DNA of 64,000 bases from positions 558,001-622,000 of the forward strand of contig NZ_LAQQ01000002.1 in NCBI RefSeq assembly GCF_000971985.1, written 5' to 3'. The position numbers and the translations under genes are program-made. The notes under the pieces were generated by a model. It was not told the origin of the DNA, did no database searches, and saw nothing but the letters and a program-made list of their open reading frames with translations. How positions within the stretch are numbered: the stretch's first letter is position 1; each line of letters opens with the position of its first letter. This DNA is from Paenibacillus dauci (lineage in GTDB: Bacteria; Bacillota; Bacilli; Paenibacillales; Paenibacillaceae). Below, in pieces: positions 27,664-37,807 of the stretch.

Positions 27664-28405
27664 CCATAATGTATTCCTGTGTAGAATTTTTCTCGGGGTT
27701 AGTGAAGATTTTGTTCGTCTCTCCGTGTTCCACCAGATTACCCAGATAAAAGTAAGCGGTATAATCGGATACCCGTGCCGCCTGCTGCATGTTATGAGTG
27801 ACGATAACGATACGCAGATCACTTTTGAGTTCGGAAATGAGTTCTTCGACTTTGCCGGTGGATACCGGATCGAGTGCGGAAGCCGGTTCATCCAGCAGCA
27901 GAATCTGCGGGTTGACTGACAGTGCGCGTGCGATACACAGACGCTGCTGTTGACCGCCGGACAGGGACAATGCCGACTCTTTCAACCGATCTTTGACTTC
28001 GTCCCAGAGAGCGGCACGGCGCAGACTGGTTTCGACGATTTCGTCGAGTTTTTTGCGATTTTTGATCCCATAGTAGCGTGGACCAAAAGCAATATTCTCA
28101 TAAATGGATTTGTAAAATGGATTCGGACGCTGCCATACCATACCGATCCGTTGCCGAAGCTTGATAACATCTGTAGAAGGAGAAGCAAGATCGATGCCGT
28201 CCATCCAGATATGGCCAGTACTGCGCGCTCCGGCGATCTCATCATTCATCCGGTTGAGTGAGCGCAGGAATGTGGATTTCCCGCATCCCGATGGGCCGAT
28301 CAGCGCAGTGACCGTTTTGGCGGGGAAACCAAGACTTATATTTTTAATGGCTTGATACTCGCCATAGTAGACACTTAGATCTTCTGTACTGAAAGGCATT
28401 GCCAT
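27650..28405 (-). CDS. pstB: Phosphate ABC transporter ATPase
   Basis: 251 aa ABC ATPase: Walker [10 protein letters not shown] (about 36-44), signature LSGGQQQR, Walker [14 protein letters not shown] and the switch histidine in VTHNMQQ. It powers high-affinity phosphate import by PstSCAB. Last gene of the operon, 71 bp after pstA. Only one pstB copy is present and no phoU follows. Confidence 0.96.
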   Translation of the reverse strand: MAMPFSTEDLSVYYGEYQAIKNISLGFPAKTVTALIGPSGCGKSTFLRSLNRMNDEIAGARSTGHIWMDGIDLASPSTDVIKLRQRIGMVWQRPNPFYKSIYENIAFGPRYYGIKNRKKLDEIVETSLRRAALWDEVKDRLKESALSLSGGQQQRLCIARALSVNPQILLLDEPASALDPVSTGKVEELISELKSDLRIVIVTHNMQQAARVSDYTAYFYLGNLVEHGETNKIFTNPEKNSTQEYIMGRFG

Positions 28406-28476
28406 AGTATAAAATCCTCCTTGAGTAGACTGCCATAGGGACAGAAAGGATCTGTCCCATAATGATCCTGGGAAAA

Positions 28477-29406
28477 TTAGTTCATGCGTTTGGAAGCAGT
28501 CATATAACGATACAGTGTACGACCACCCCAGCGTGCGAGCAGATTGAAGATCAATACCATGATTACGAGCACAGCGGAAGCGCCGGCAGCAATCTGTATC
28601 GCATCCGGTGCCAGACCTTCACTGTTGACTTTCCAGATATGGGTAGCCAGTGTCTCGGCCGGGCGCAGCGGGTTCAGTGGTGAACGCGGATGCAGCGGAT
28701 TCCAGTCTGAGAAGTTCAGCGGAGGCGTGGTCATTCCTGAGGTAAACAGCAGGGCTGCTGCTTCACCGAATACACGGCCGGCTGCCAGAATCGTACCGGT
28801 CACCAGTGAAGGAATCGCTACCGGAAGCATGATGGAAGTGATGATTTTCCATTTGGATAATCCCAGTGCCAGACCGGCTTCTTTTTGCTCACGGGGTACG
28901 GAAGCAAAAGCCTGTTCTGTAATCCGTACCATCAGCGGCAGGTTGAAGATGGTCAGTGCCAGTGCACCTGCCAGCAGGGAGAATCCCATACCCATAGTGT
29001 TTACAAAGACCAGGAGACCGAACAAACCGATAACGATCGACGGGAAAGAGGACAGTACCTCTACAACCAGTCGGATAAAGCCGGTGATTTTGCCGGGTTT
29101 GGCATATTCGGACATATAGATCCCGCCGCCAAGACCAAGCGGAATTGTAATAATCATTGTCAGTACGAGCAGGTACAGGGAGTTGAACAGTGGAGGCCCG
29201 ATTCCGCCGCCTTCACGAATCGTCTGTGGCTTGGAAGTCAGGAAATCCCAGCTGATATGTCCCAGACCACGGAACAGGATGAATCCGAGCAGGCCGATCA
29301 AAATGACTACAATGGAGAGCGCAAGCGCGACAATAATAACCGTAGCGATTTTGTCTGCATTTCTGGCCCGTGTTCTGGCTTTGGTGTTTACGGTTTTAGT
29401 TGTCAT
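28477..29406 (-). CDS. pstA: Phosphate ABC transporter permease
   Basis: 309 aa from ATG at 29406 after AAAGGAG; its first four bases overlap the pstC stop (ATGA). Six hydrophobic segments, with the EAA loop region [20 protein letters not shown] before the last helices. Forms the membrane channel with PstC. The N-terminus is basic ([11 protein letters not shown]). Confidence 0.95.
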   Translation of the reverse strand: MTTKTVNTKARTRARNADKIATVIIVALALSIVVILIGLLGFILFRGLGHISWDFLTSKPQTIREGGGIGPPLFNSLYLLVLTMIITIPLGLGGGIYMSEYAKPGKITGFIRLVVEVLSSFPSIVIGLFGLLVFVNTMGMGFSLLAGALALTIFNLPLMVRITEQAFASVPREQKEAGLALGLSKWKIITSIMLPVAIPSLVTGTILAAGRVFGEAAALLFTSGMTTPPLNFSDWNPLHPRSPLNPLRPAETLATHIWKVNSEGLAPDAIQIAAGASAVLVIMVLIFNLLARWGGRTLYRYMTASKRMN

Positions 29407-30329
29407 ACTCGGTTTCTCCTTTCGAGCAGGCGGATGATGAGGATGAAGACAAATGTCATCAGCATCAGTACGAGTGCCATACTCCACAATGCATTATTCT
29501 GGATAGAACCCATTGCTGTATTCCCCATGCCGAGTGTAATAACACTGGTCAGCGTGGATGCGGATTCCAGCAGGGACGTTGGAATATAAGGGGCATTACC
29601 GATAACCATCTGTACGGCCAGTGCTTCACCGAATGCACGAGCCATACCGAGTACGATACCGGTTAGCAGTGCAGGCAGAACAGTGGGCAATACTACACGG
29701 TAAATGGTCTGCCAGCGTGTAGCACCGAGTGCATACGAAGCTTCACGCAGACCACGCGGCAGGGAAGCCAGGGCATCTGCAGCTACGCTTGTAATTGTCG
29801 GCAGGATCATAATCGACAGTACCAGTGCACCGGCACCTACACCGATACCCTGTCCGCCTACATGATCACGCAGGAAAGGAACAATCAGGGTCAGACCGAT
29901 AAATCCATATACAACCGAAGGAATACCGGACAGCAGCTCAATCGCCGGTTGCAGGATGCGTTTACCGAAAGTGGGCACGATCTCGGTCATGAACAGCGCT
30001 GCCGCAATACTCAGCGGACTTGCGATCAGTGCAGCCAGCAGGGTAACCATAAAGGAACCCGAGATTGCCGGTAATGCGCCAAATGAAGGTTCAGCTGCAT
30101 CCGGAGCCCAGTGGGTACCGAAGAAGAATTCAGTCAGGCTGACACCATTTACTGCAAAGGTAGCAACGCCTTTGGAAGTAACAAAATACACAATGGATAC
30201 GATGACCGCGATCAGAAAAACAACACACACCGATGTGTAAATTTTGCCGATCCAGTCTTCCAGACGGTGCTTCTCAAGCGGCAGCCTGCGACGCTGTGCT
30301 TCCCGTGGAGTAACTTTGGAATGCTCCAT
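29403..30329 (-). CDS. pstC: Phosphate ABC transporter permease
   Basis: 308 aa, six membrane segments, with the permease loop REASYALGATRWQTIYRV. Overlaps pstA by 4 bp, indicating translational coupling. A hairpin lies between it and pstS upstream, so it would be expressed at a lower level than the binding protein. Confidence 0.95.
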   Translation of the reverse strand: MEHSKVTPREAQRRRLPLEKHRLEDWIGKIYTSVCVVFLIAVIVSIVYFVTSKGVATFAVNGVSLTEFFFGTHWAPDAAEPSFGALPAISGSFMVTLLAALIASPLSIAAALFMTEIVPTFGKRILQPAIELLSGIPSVVYGFIGLTLIVPFLRDHVGGQGIGVGAGALVLSIMILPTITSVAADALASLPRGLREASYALGATRWQTIYRVVLPTVLPALLTGIVLGMARAFGEALAVQMVIGNAPYIPTSLLESASTLTSVITLGMGNTAMGSIQNNALWSMALVLMLMTFVFILIIRLLERRNRV

Positions 30330-30432
30330 AAGTAATAACCTCTTTTCTTCATGCTTTGAATAAATGACATGCCGTTATCTCAACAATTCAAGGGAGAATG
30401 ATGATGAAATCGTCGTTCTGTATAAAAACGTG

Positions 30433-30460
30433 AAAAGAGAGGCGGGGTCCCCGCCTCTTC
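30433..30460 (-). terminator. Attenuator between pstS and pstCAB
   Basis: A GC-rich stem (AGAGGCGGGG and CCCCGCCTCT, one-base centre) is followed on the minus strand by CTTTTC. It is well placed to let PstS mRNA exceed pstCAB mRNA. Confidence 0.7.
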
Positions 30461-30519
30461 GAGCCATGGCGATCGAGCCAGCAGCTGCATCTTTTCATCT
30501 GTTATATTCGATTCAATGC

Positions 30520-31458
30520 TTATTTCTGGCTAACTTTACCTTCTGCATCACGTTGTACCTGCATGCCGGACATTGGGATATAACCCAGTTCTGTTACATC
30601 GCTTTGTTGAACATCTTCGCTCAGCATGTAATCCAGGAACGCTTTGGTAGAAGCATCTGGCTCACCTTTGGTATACATGTGCTCGTAAGCCCAGATTGGG
30701 TATTTACCAGCTTCAACATTCTCTACCTTAGGTTCTACGCCGTCATAGCTCAGTGCAGTTACACTGTCATCCAGGTAAGACAGTGCCAGGTAACCGATAG
30801 CGCCTGGAGTTTCAGCGATCAGCTTTTTAACCGTACCGGAAGAATCCTGTTGGATCGAACCTGCTGGATCTTCTGTTTTCTCACCCAGTGCGTACTTCTC
30901 AAAAGTAGCACGAGTACCGGAGCTGCTTGGACGGTTGATAACGACGATCTTTTGATCGGCACCGCCAACTTCTTTCCAGTTCGTTACTTTACCAGTGAAG
31001 ATATCCACCAGTTGTTGTTTTTTCAGGTCTTTTACGTTAGCGCCTTTGTTGGCAACAGCTGCCATAGCGACTACCGCTACTTGATGATCGACCAGCTCAG
31101 CCGCTTTGTCAGCGTCCAGCTTTTCTTCTGCGAATACGTCGGAGTTACCGATATTGGCTTGACCTTCGGATACCTGAGTCAGACCCGTACCGCTACCGCC
31201 GCCCTGTACTTGCACAGACACGTTAGCATATTTGGAATCTGCCATAAACTTTTGAGCGACTTGATCAACCAGTGGTTGCAATGCTGTTGAACCTACAGCC
31301 AGAATAGAACCGCTAAGCTCGGAAGAATTTTCTCCTCCTGTGCTGCCAGTATCTGTACCGGCATTCGATCCCGAAGTAGTTCCGCCGTTTGATCCGCAGG
31401 CAGCAAGCACAAGGACCATCGTCAGCGTAAGAAGCATGATTGGCAGTTTTTTAAACAT
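30520..31458 (-). CDS. pstS: Phosphate-binding lipoprotein
   Basis: 312 aa. A lipoprotein signal peptide ends in the lipobox LAAC (C21), followed by a Gly/Ser/Thr-rich linker. The mature domain has the phosphate-contact segments GSTALQPL, GSGTGLTQV and NRPSSSGTRATF. It captures extracellular phosphate for PstCAB. First gene of the pst operon. Confidence 0.96.
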   Translation of the reverse strand: MFKKLPIMLLTLTMVLVLAACGSNGGTTSGSNAGTDTGSTGGENSSELSGSILAVGSTALQPLVDQVAQKFMADSKYANVSVQVQGGGSGTGLTQVSEGQANIGNSDVFAEEKLDADKAAELVDHQVAVVAMAAVANKGANVKDLKKQQLVDIFTGKVTNWKEVGGADQKIVVINRPSSSGTRATFEKYALGEKTEDPAGSIQQDSSGTVKKLIAETPGAIGYLALSYLDDSVTALSYDGVEPKVENVEAGKYPIWAYEHMYTKGEPDASTKAFLDYMLSEDVQQSDVTELGYIPMSGMQVQRDAEGKVSQK

Positions 31459-31522
31459 TTGTAAAGTCTCCTCCCCCTAATTAAAGGCGCAATACTTTTA
31501 TGTGTTTTGTCTTACATGACTT

Positions 31523-31565
31523 ATTCTAGGGGCGCAGTGTTAGAGTTAAGTCTTAGTTTTGTAAA
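31523..31565 (-). promoter_or_regulatory. Candidate PhoP-type promoter of pst operon
   Basis: On the minus strand TAGAAT (31528-31523) would be the -10. Upstream lie TTTACA, TTAACT and CTAACA hexamers resembling the TTAACA repeats of Bacillus Pho boxes, but their spacing is not the regular 11 bp. Confidence 0.35.
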
Positions 31566-31702
31566 CTCTGTATTAAAATTTCGCGAAATTGTTTGAGGAA
31601 TGTAAGCGAAAGGAAAGAGGTGGGGAAAAGAAGGAAATGCTCAATTCCGGATATTCTCTTATTGAATAGAAGAAGACCATATATAGAGGAATGTGGACAC
31701 AG

Positions 31703-31746
31703 CAAAAATGCCCCATCTCCGGAAAAGAACACCGAAGTTAGGGCAT
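31703..31746 (-). terminator. Terminator of the YtxH gene
   Basis: A 15-position stem (ATGCCCTAACTTCGG against its partner, with two G-U pairs and one mismatch) and TTTTTG on the minus strand. Confidence 0.6.
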
Positions 31747-31803
31747 CATTAAATGAAAATGTATGATTTTATAAGCTGCATCGTGGCAGCCGTATCAGGC
31801 AAG

Positions 31804-32145
31804 TTACATGGTAGTTGGGCCGCTGCCTGTACTGTTATGGGACTGTTTGAAGCCTTGGATCTCGGATTTCACATCGCCTACTGCCGATTGTGCTTCGGTT
31901 TTGAAGTCTTTGGCAGTACTGAGTGATTCCTTGATTACGCCGACTACTTCCTGGCCTTTCTCGGCGATCTCGTGACCTTTTTCATTAATCATTGGGCCTT
32001 TTTCTCTAACCAGTTCGGTAACCTCAGCCAGTTTGGCACGTGCTTTTGCACCTTGCTGCGGGGCGACCAGAACAGCTACACCTGCACCTACCAGCGCACC
32101 TGTTACTGCACCGATAGCTAACGTTTTTGTTGTCTCTGTATTCAT
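31804..32145 (-). CDS. YtxH-domain general stress-type protein
   Basis: 113 aa from ATG at 32145, 8 nt after GGGAG; the ATG two codons upstream is too close to that site. One membrane segment (about 7-26, with AIGAVTGALVGAGVAVLVAP) is followed by QQGAKARAKL, the YtxH signature, and an amphipathic helix rich in Lys/Glu. Family members are small membrane-anchored stress proteins. Function is not established. Confidence 0.85.
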   Translation of the reverse strand: MNTETTKTLAIGAVTGALVGAGVAVLVAPQQGAKARAKLAEVTELVREKGPMINEKGHEIAEKGQEVVGVIKESLSTAKDFKTEAQSAVGDVKSEIQGFKQSHNSTGSGPTTM

Positions 32146-32335
32146 GTTCATTACTCCCTTCGTAGTGAAGTGCTTGTTTATTATTACCCACATTCATGAA
32201 ATTATCCCAGCTGATAGCAGTAATCGGGTCGATTATTTTTATCTATTGGATATAGATCATACGTATAACTATCCTATATTCCCGAAGTACTATCATCGTG
32301 GATCATAGCAGATAGCAGTTATTGCCGGTGATAAT

Positions 32336-32363
32336 AAAGCCCTGCCTGAATCAGCAGGGCTTG
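32336..32363 (-). terminator. Terminator of manganese catalase gene
   Basis: AAGCCCTG-CTGA and TCAGGCAGGGCTT arms, then TATTAT on the minus strand. Confidence 0.6.
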
Positions 32364-32399
32364 TTGCCTTATTTACAAATCTGCCTGTAGAGCAGAATC

Positions 32400-33254
32400 T
32401 TATTTACTCAGTGTACCTACATTGACGATACTTGGCGCCTGATCTGCACGGGAATGCATAAAGTCCGGAGCCGGCTTCAGAATCGGTGCCTGACCATAGG
32501 CTTTTGGTTGCTGTACATATTCGAAGTCACCTGTGCCATCCATTGCAGGACCGCTTGCCCAGCGTCCGGCTGCACTTTCTTCACCTTGGGAGAAGTTCAT
32601 GAACTGGTGGACCACTTCACGTTTCTCCAATTCTGGAGGGAAGGAAGCCGGTGTAATAGGACCTTGTTTGGCTTCGATTTCGGCAATCGCTGCGAGCCAT
32701 TGATTCTGGTGCATCGTATCGCGGGCAATCATAAAGGACAGCATGTCGCGGATACCCGGATCTGTCGTTTGTTCGTACAGGCGGATAACCTGCAGACGTC
32801 CCTGGGACTCAGCATTCAGGTTGGCACGGAAATCAGCCAGCAAATCGCCACTTGCGACGATATAACGGGAATTCCAAGGATAGCCTACGCTGTCGGATGG
32901 CAGTGCGCCCAGACTGGATACAATGGCATGCTGCGGGTTCATGCCGCCCAGTACTGCGCCAATCGCAGGGTCTTTGGCCATTTGCTCAACTTGATCCAGT
33001 GGTGCATCATCAAGCAGCTGTGCAATCATGGTTGCCAACATTTCGACGTGACCAATCTCCTCGGTACCGATATCAAGCAGCATATCTTTGTACTTGCTCT
33101 CTGCACGGGAATTCCACCCCTGGAATAGGTACTGCATCATAACGGACATTTCGCCATATTGTCCGCCGAGTACTTCCTGCAGTTTTTTCGCATAAATCGG
33201 ATCCGGCTTGTCTGGCTTAGCTGTATACTGTAACTCTTTAATGTGAAAGAACAT
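32400..33254 (-). CDS. Manganese (non-heme) catalase
   Basis: 284 aa; AAGGAGGCG precedes the ATG. Ferritin-like four-helix core with dimanganese ligands in GEMSVMMQYLFQGW (E35 region), TEEIGHVEM and a later E/H pair in MIARDTMHQNQW. Breaks down hydrogen peroxide. The family is often spore- or stress-associated in Bacillales (as CotJC/YdbD types); this is the longer YdbD-like form. Monocistronic. Together with KatA it gives the window two unrelated catalases. Confidence 0.93.
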   Translation of the reverse strand: MFFHIKELQYTAKPDKPDPIYAKKLQEVLGGQYGEMSVMMQYLFQGWNSRAESKYKDMLLDIGTEEIGHVEMLATMIAQLLDDAPLDQVEQMAKDPAIGAVLGGMNPQHAIVSSLGALPSDSVGYPWNSRYIVASGDLLADFRANLNAESQGRLQVIRLYEQTTDPGIRDMLSFMIARDTMHQNQWLAAIAEIEAKQGPITPASFPPELEKREVVHQFMNFSQGEESAAGRWASGPAMDGTGDFEYVQQPKAYGQAPILKPAPDFMHSRADQAPSIVNVGTLSK

Positions 33255-33559
33255 AATGTAACGCCTCCTTTAATGTGTGAGAAAACTAGACTGGGATGCA
33301 TAGGGATTCGTAATTTCTGTACATATTCACTTCAAGTTAAGTAGTCCCACTTTGCATATGACTCATCCATTAAATAATGCAGATGAATCTACTGCTCTAT
33401 AGCAGCAGAACCATATGAAAAGTGTCCCGAAGAATACGATGGCCATCGCAAACAACTATTAACCAATTCAGATTGGATATAACCTTTTTCTTCCTGATAA
33501 AATGACAAAATTGTTATTTATCTAGCATTAATAATACCGTTTTCTATCCATTAATTGGT

Positions 33560-33606
33560 AAATAAAAACAGATCAGGGTATGTTAACTTCACATATCCCT
33601 GATCTG
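33560..33606 (-). terminator. Terminator of the AI-2E-family gene
   Basis: The arms CAGATCAGGGATATGT and ACATACCCTGATCTG pair (one bulge) and are followed by TTTTTATTT on the minus strand. The remaining 300 bp up to the catalase start show no gene. Confidence 0.75.
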
Positions 33607-33673
33607 CCACATGGTAAGGCAATCCTATACTGATAAATATATTTAAATGAAATTTTAATGAATATGAAGCTGT

Positions 33674-34768
33674 CTACTGGAAATCGCTGCCGATTTTCTG
33701 CTTCAGATACATACGGTAAATGTGTACGATCGTAATTTTGACCGCCATGTAGATTGGAATAACAAGCAGCATGCCGAGAATACCACCCATATCTCCACCG
33801 ACTAGCAGGAGAACAATGATTGTAAATGGATGAATATCGAGCTGATTACCAAAGATAATCGGCTCCAGCAGATTGTTCTGAATCAACTGGGCGACAATAA
33901 CGATCACAATCGACCAGATCCCCATCATCGGCGATTCAATAAATCCGACAATCGCTACCGGTACCGCTGACAGAATCGCCCCGATATAAGGAATGAAATT
34001 CAGGAAGAAAGCCAGGAACACGAGCAGCAGGGAATAAGGCAGATCGATAATCAAAAATCCGATATACAGCAGTACGCACAGTGCAAAGTTGACAATAACG
34101 CGCCCCGCAATAAAGCTGCTTAGTGAGTCATCGATCTCTCCAAGCATCAGCTTGCCGTCTTCACGGAATCGCTGCGGGAATAACAGTACCAGACGCTCGG
34201 ACAACTTTTTGTCGTCCTTGAGCAGGTAGTACAGCATAATCGGCACAGTAGCAATAACCAGTACCACATTGGATACAAAGGAGAACATACTGGAAATGTG
34301 ATCCGACAGCCAGGTGAATACCGTATTCAGGTATTCTGTGAGTTTGGACAGCATATCATTACTGGTTCCCTGATCAGGCAGATACTGCTTGATAAACGAG
34401 TTATGCTGCAGTGCTTCAATCTGTTTTACAATGCTGTTGGTAAACTGAGGCGTGTTTTGTACAAAGCTGGTTACCTGATCACGCAGCGTCGGCCAGCCGA
34501 TCATGGAGAAAATAACCAATGCCAGAATAATGACCACATAGATCATCAGGATAGACATGGACCGCTTGACCTTGCGTTTGCGTTCCAGCCAGTTAACCAA
34601 TGGACGCAGTGGATAGTAGATAAAAGCAGTAATTAACAGAGGTACAATGGTGAGGCTAATCAAAGAGCGGATAGGAACAAAGATAAAATCAACCAGTGTT
34701 CCGAGATAGATGATCAGCAGTACGAGCGCGATGCCCGCGCCAATACGAAAAAAACGATTTTGTATCAT
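33674..34768 (-). CDS. AI-2E-family (PerM-like) membrane transporter
   Basis: 364 aa from ATG at 34768 with GGGAGG upstream. About eight hydrophobic segments; the PF01594-type region FIPYIGAILSAVPVAIVG and the C-terminal DIHPFTIIVLLLVGGDMGGILGMLL are diagnostic. The family includes TqsA-type exporters and Na+/H+ antiporters, so the substrate cannot be named. Single-gene transcript. Confidence 0.88.
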   Translation of the reverse strand: MIQNRFFRIGAGIALVLLIIYLGTLVDFIFVPIRSLISLTIVPLLITAFIYYPLRPLVNWLERKRKVKRSMSILMIYVVIILALVIFSMIGWPTLRDQVTSFVQNTPQFTNSIVKQIEALQHNSFIKQYLPDQGTSNDMLSKLTEYLNTVFTWLSDHISSMFSFVSNVVLVIATVPIMLYYLLKDDKKLSERLVLLFPQRFREDGKLMLGEIDDSLSSFIAGRVIVNFALCVLLYIGFLIIDLPYSLLLVFLAFFLNFIPYIGAILSAVPVAIVGFIESPMMGIWSIVIVIVAQLIQNNLLEPIIFGNQLDIHPFTIIVLLLVGGDMGGILGMLLVIPIYMAVKITIVHIYRMYLKQKIGSDFQ

Positions 34769-34975
34769 AGGCAGGTTTCCTCCCGGAGAATAGTCCAACT
34801 CTAAGCTGCTTAGTTGCTTCTATGTATGGCAGTCCAAGTAACTTAGCTATTAAAAGAGCTGATAACTGTATATAAACGCTATTATAGCCTACTCAATCGT
34901 TATGCTTCATTTTTCATACAGTTGGGACAAGCAAGTTAGCAAAAGCTACAAACGGATAACTTTTACAATAAATAT

Positions 34976-35004
34976 TTGGAAGCGGATTCTTATAGCGATA
35001 TAAT
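34976..35004 (+). promoter_or_regulatory. SigA promoter for aldo/keto reductase
   Basis: TTGGAA (34976-34981), a 17-nt spacer and a perfect TATAAT (34999-35004), about 100 nt upstream of the start. Confidence 0.7.
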
Positions 35005-35105
35005 GGGAGCTAGGTGTTCCGGTTCGGATAGATATACGGCGATGAATCCGCCGATCTGCCCGAGTGACAAGGCACATGATACATACCATGAGGAGGCTGT
35101 AACCG

Positions 35106-36053
35106 ATGACGATGAATTACCGCAGACTGGGTGGAAGTGGGCTCAAAGTAAGTGAGATCAGCTTGGGAAGCTGGCTGACGTATGGAGGATATGTGGAACG
35201 GGAGAATGCTGTGAATTCGATCCGTGCCGCATATGATCTGGGCATTAATTTCTTCGATACAGCCAATGTCTATGAACGTGGGGAAGCGGAGAAGGTAGTC
35301 GGCGAGACCCTGAAATCGTATCCGCGTGAGTCGTATGTACTGGCAACCAAGGTATTCGGCAATATGGGTGACGGCCCCAATGATAAAGGATTATCCCGCA
35401 AGCATATTATGGAACAATGCCATGCCAGCCTGAAGCGGCTGGGGCATGATTATATCGATCTGTATTACTGCCACCGCTTCTCTCCGGAGACACCGATCGA
35501 AGAGACACTACGTGCACTGGACGATCTGGTGCGCCAGGGCAAGATTCTGTATGTAGGTGTCAGCCAGTGGACAGCTGCCCAGATGCAGGCGGCTGTCGGT
35601 GTAGCCGACCGTTACCTGCTGGATCGGATCGTCGTGAATCAGCCGATCTACAATATGTTCGAACGTTATATCGAAGAAGAAGTCATTCCGCTTGGAGAAA
35701 AATACGGCATCGGTCAGGTCGTGTATTCGCCGCTGGCACAGGGTCTGCTAACTGGTAAATACACCTCAGGTGGTCAGATCCCTTCCGATAGCCGCGCCGC
35801 CAAACTCGGTTGGGACGAGAAAAAGCTGGATGAACAGCGTCTGGGTCAGGTACAGCAACTGCAAAGTATCGCAGACGAAGCCGGATTATCGCTGACCCAT
35901 CTGGCGCTGGCATGGATTCTTCGTCAGGACAACGTCTCCAGCGCCCTGGTCGGCGCGAGCCGTCCGGAACAGATTCAGCAGAATGCGGGAGCTGCAGGTG
36001 TGAAATTGAGTGAAGATGTACTGACAGCAATTGAAGATGTGTTGAAGAAGTAA
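35106..36053 (+). CDS. Aldo/keto reductase (potassium-channel beta-subunit type)
   Basis: 315 aa, TIM barrel. The catalytic tetrad is complete: D51, Y56, K82 and H123 (in FFDTANVY, LATKV and YYCHR). GGLT-type openings and the C-terminal SSALVGASRPEQIQQN NADPH-binding segment match AKR families 6/11-14. AGGAGG precedes the ATG. It would reduce carbonyls with NADPH; the substrate is unknown. It has its own promoter and terminator. Confidence 0.93.
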   Translation: MTMNYRRLGGSGLKVSEISLGSWLTYGGYVERENAVNSIRAAYDLGINFFDTANVYERGEAEKVVGETLKSYPRESYVLATKVFGNMGDGPNDKGLSRKHIMEQCHASLKRLGHDYIDLYYCHRFSPETPIEETLRALDDLVRQGKILYVGVSQWTAAQMQAAVGVADRYLLDRIVVNQPIYNMFERYIEEEVIPLGEKYGIGQVVYSPLAQGLLTGKYTSGGQIPSDSRAAKLGWDEKKLDEQRLGQVQQLQSIADEAGLSLTHLALAWILRQDNVSSALVGASRPEQIQQNAGAAGVKLSEDVLTAIEDVLKK

Positions 36054-36063
36054 AAAGGTAGGC

Positions 36064-36102
36064 AAAAGCCCTTCTGTAATATATAGATACAGAAGGGCTT
36101 TA
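36064..36102. terminator. Terminator of aldo/keto reductase gene
   Basis: AAAAGCCCTTCTGTA and TACAGAAGGGCTTT arms around a 9-nt loop. Confidence 0.85.
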
Positions 36103-36193
36103 TGTCTTTGCAGAGAATGCAGATGAGCTCTGAAAGGAGCAGAAGGAGAATAATGTGTGAAAGATCAACAAGATCATTGTAAAAGGAGGCGGA

Positions 36194-36600
36194 ATGTTGG
36201 ATAAAACAAATGTAATGGTTGAATTTATTATTACTGTAGAGCAACTGGATTTAAATAAATTAACAAATGTAATCGGAATCTCTCCTTCAGAAAGTTGGCT
36301 TAAAGGAGATTCAATTCCTGATAAGAAAATTGCCAGACCTGATTCATGTTGGATATTATCTACAGGTATGAAGAATCTCTTGATATTAACGATCAGTTAT
36401 ATAAGATGATAAGTCGAATAAGCAGTAAGATTGATATTCTTAATGACCTTAAACAAGAGAGTAGCTTAGAATTTGTTATTGCTATTGTTATTAATGTTGA
36501 AGAAGATATAAAGCCAGCAATGCACTTTGAAAAGCAATTTATTGAATTCGCTTATAATTTTAACACTGAGTTTTGTATTGAGCTCTATAATTACAGTTAA
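36194..36600 (+). pseudogene. DUF4279 gene with a frameshift
   Basis: AAGGAGGCGGA precedes ATG 36194. The first frame gives VMVEFIITVEQLDLNKL, IGISPSESWLKGDSIP and SCWILSTG, the N-terminal half of DUF4279. The match then continues in another frame with YEESLDINDQLYKMIS, SLEFVIAIVIN and FCIELYNYS to the stop at 36600. The switch falls at about 36374-36380 and fits a single-base deletion. DUF4279 proteins are common as immunity-type genes near polymorphic toxins. A sequencing error is the main alternative. Confidence 0.75.
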
Positions 36601-36625
36601 CTATTTATTAAAAAGGATGATTACA

Positions 36626-37132
36626 TTGGACATTGTTTTTAAATCTTCCTCTTACGGTATGATTAAATATAATGAAATACACGAGGATCTTTCTATGATT
36701 TTGAGTTTGTTTTTAGTAGGAAACTCGAGCTTACTTTTTTCCTTTTATGAAAGAAACCTGCACCTTTATAATGTGACTACACAAGATTTCATCTTGAACA
36801 GATGTGTGTTTGTAAATTCTGAATGGGTTCTACCCTGGGCAGAAACGATACCTCATTGGGATGAGTTGAATACACCGCCAAAAATCATTTGGTTTTCAGT
36901 GACAAAAAAAGAAGATATCCTTCAAGCTATCAAAATTGATCATCTGTTTAGATGTGTAGTCATTGAGCAAGGAAAAGATTTTCAGCAGCATTCAAATGTT
37001 CTTTTTCATGAGGAATATTATTCTACAGGGGATGAAGACTATGACTATTATTTAGGATTTACAAATAAGCATGATTTCCTGAATAAGACGCTTCCTAAAA
37101 TCAAAGAGAATTTCAACGTCTCTATAAGTTAG
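36626..37132 (+). CDS. Hypothetical protein of the AT-rich island
   Basis: 168 aa from TTG at 36626, chosen because AAGGA lies 8 nt upstream; ATG 36617 is the alternative. I do not recognise the family. It appears soluble with aromatic-rich segments (YERNLHLYNVTTQDF, HEEYYSTGDEDYDYY) and an acidic middle. Size, AT-rich codons and neighbours (DUF4279, DUF5071, DUF1871) suggest an immunity-type cassette member; that is inference. Confidence 0.6.
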   Translation: MDIVFKSSSYGMIKYNEIHEDLSMILSLFLVGNSSLLFSFYERNLHLYNVTTQDFILNRCVFVNSEWVLPWAETIPHWDELNTPPKIIWFSVTKKEDILQAIKIDHLFRCVVIEQGKDFQQHSNVLFHEEYYSTGDEDYDYYLGFTNKHDFLNKTLPKIKENFNVSIS

Positions 37133-37166
37133 TTGAATATCTAAATAAAAGGAGGAAATACTTAAT

Positions 37167-37550
37167 ATGAACCACAAATTGCCTGAGAGTAAAGATGATT
37201 TTGCTAGTATAACCGTGTTACAACAATTGGAATTCGTCTAGATCACTGCGCTTATTCCCGACCTTTTAATCTGGATTCAAGATGGTAATTGGCCTATCTA
37301 CCAATCGATCAAGGAGTTATTGTTGCCTCAACAGGAAAATCTGATTGAACCGTTAAAAGAAATATTGAATTCGAACGACTCATCTTGGAAATACTTTTTA
37401 TTAAATGACTTTATTCCCTTTCTAAGAACAGAAGTTATACAGAAACTTATCGAGGAATTGAGTATGCTTAGTAATCATCCTACTTTTGCAGATCAAAGCG
37501 AGGAGGTTGATTTGCTAGCACAAAAAATTCTGGAATCTGCTAACGAATAA
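37167..37550 (+). pseudogene. DUF5071 gene with an in-frame stop
   Basis: ATG 37167 follows AAAGGAGG. The frame reads NHKLPESKDDFASITVLQQL, hits TAG at 37239-37241 (codon 25), then continues in the same frame with LIPDLLIWIQDGNWPIYQ, SSWKYFLLNDFIPFL and SEEVDLLAQKIL, which is the DUF5071 fold. A full-length protein would be 127 aa. A shorter product could restart at an internal TTG near 37320, but would lack the conserved DGNWP helix. Confidence 0.8.
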
Positions 37551-37660
37551 AGCTAGTGACCAGGCTTGATCCAATGAAAGGAGTCTCTAAAAATAGATTG
37601 AAATGAAAGCCTACATAAATTAGAAATTTCCTGAAACATTGAGGAGAGCAATACGAATAG

Positions 37661-37790
37661 TCAAATATTGAAAAGTATAATCAAAGAAAAGTATGGGAGG
37701 ATAATCAGTTAGAAGGATATCAATCTCAAATAACAATTATTCAGTTTTGAGGCTTATAAGGCAATATCTACATCATTGTTCGATGAATAA
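37661..37790 (+). pseudogene. Possible gene remnant
   Basis: One frame gives NIEKYNQRKVWEDNQLEGYQ up to a TGA at 37748; just past it a second frame gives FEAYKAISTSLFDE and ends at TAA 37790. The compositions look protein-like and join smoothly with a one-base shift. No upstream start or ribosome site was found. The family is not recognised. Confidence 0.25.
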
Positions 37791-37807
37791 AAGAGTGGGG
37801 TGATCGC

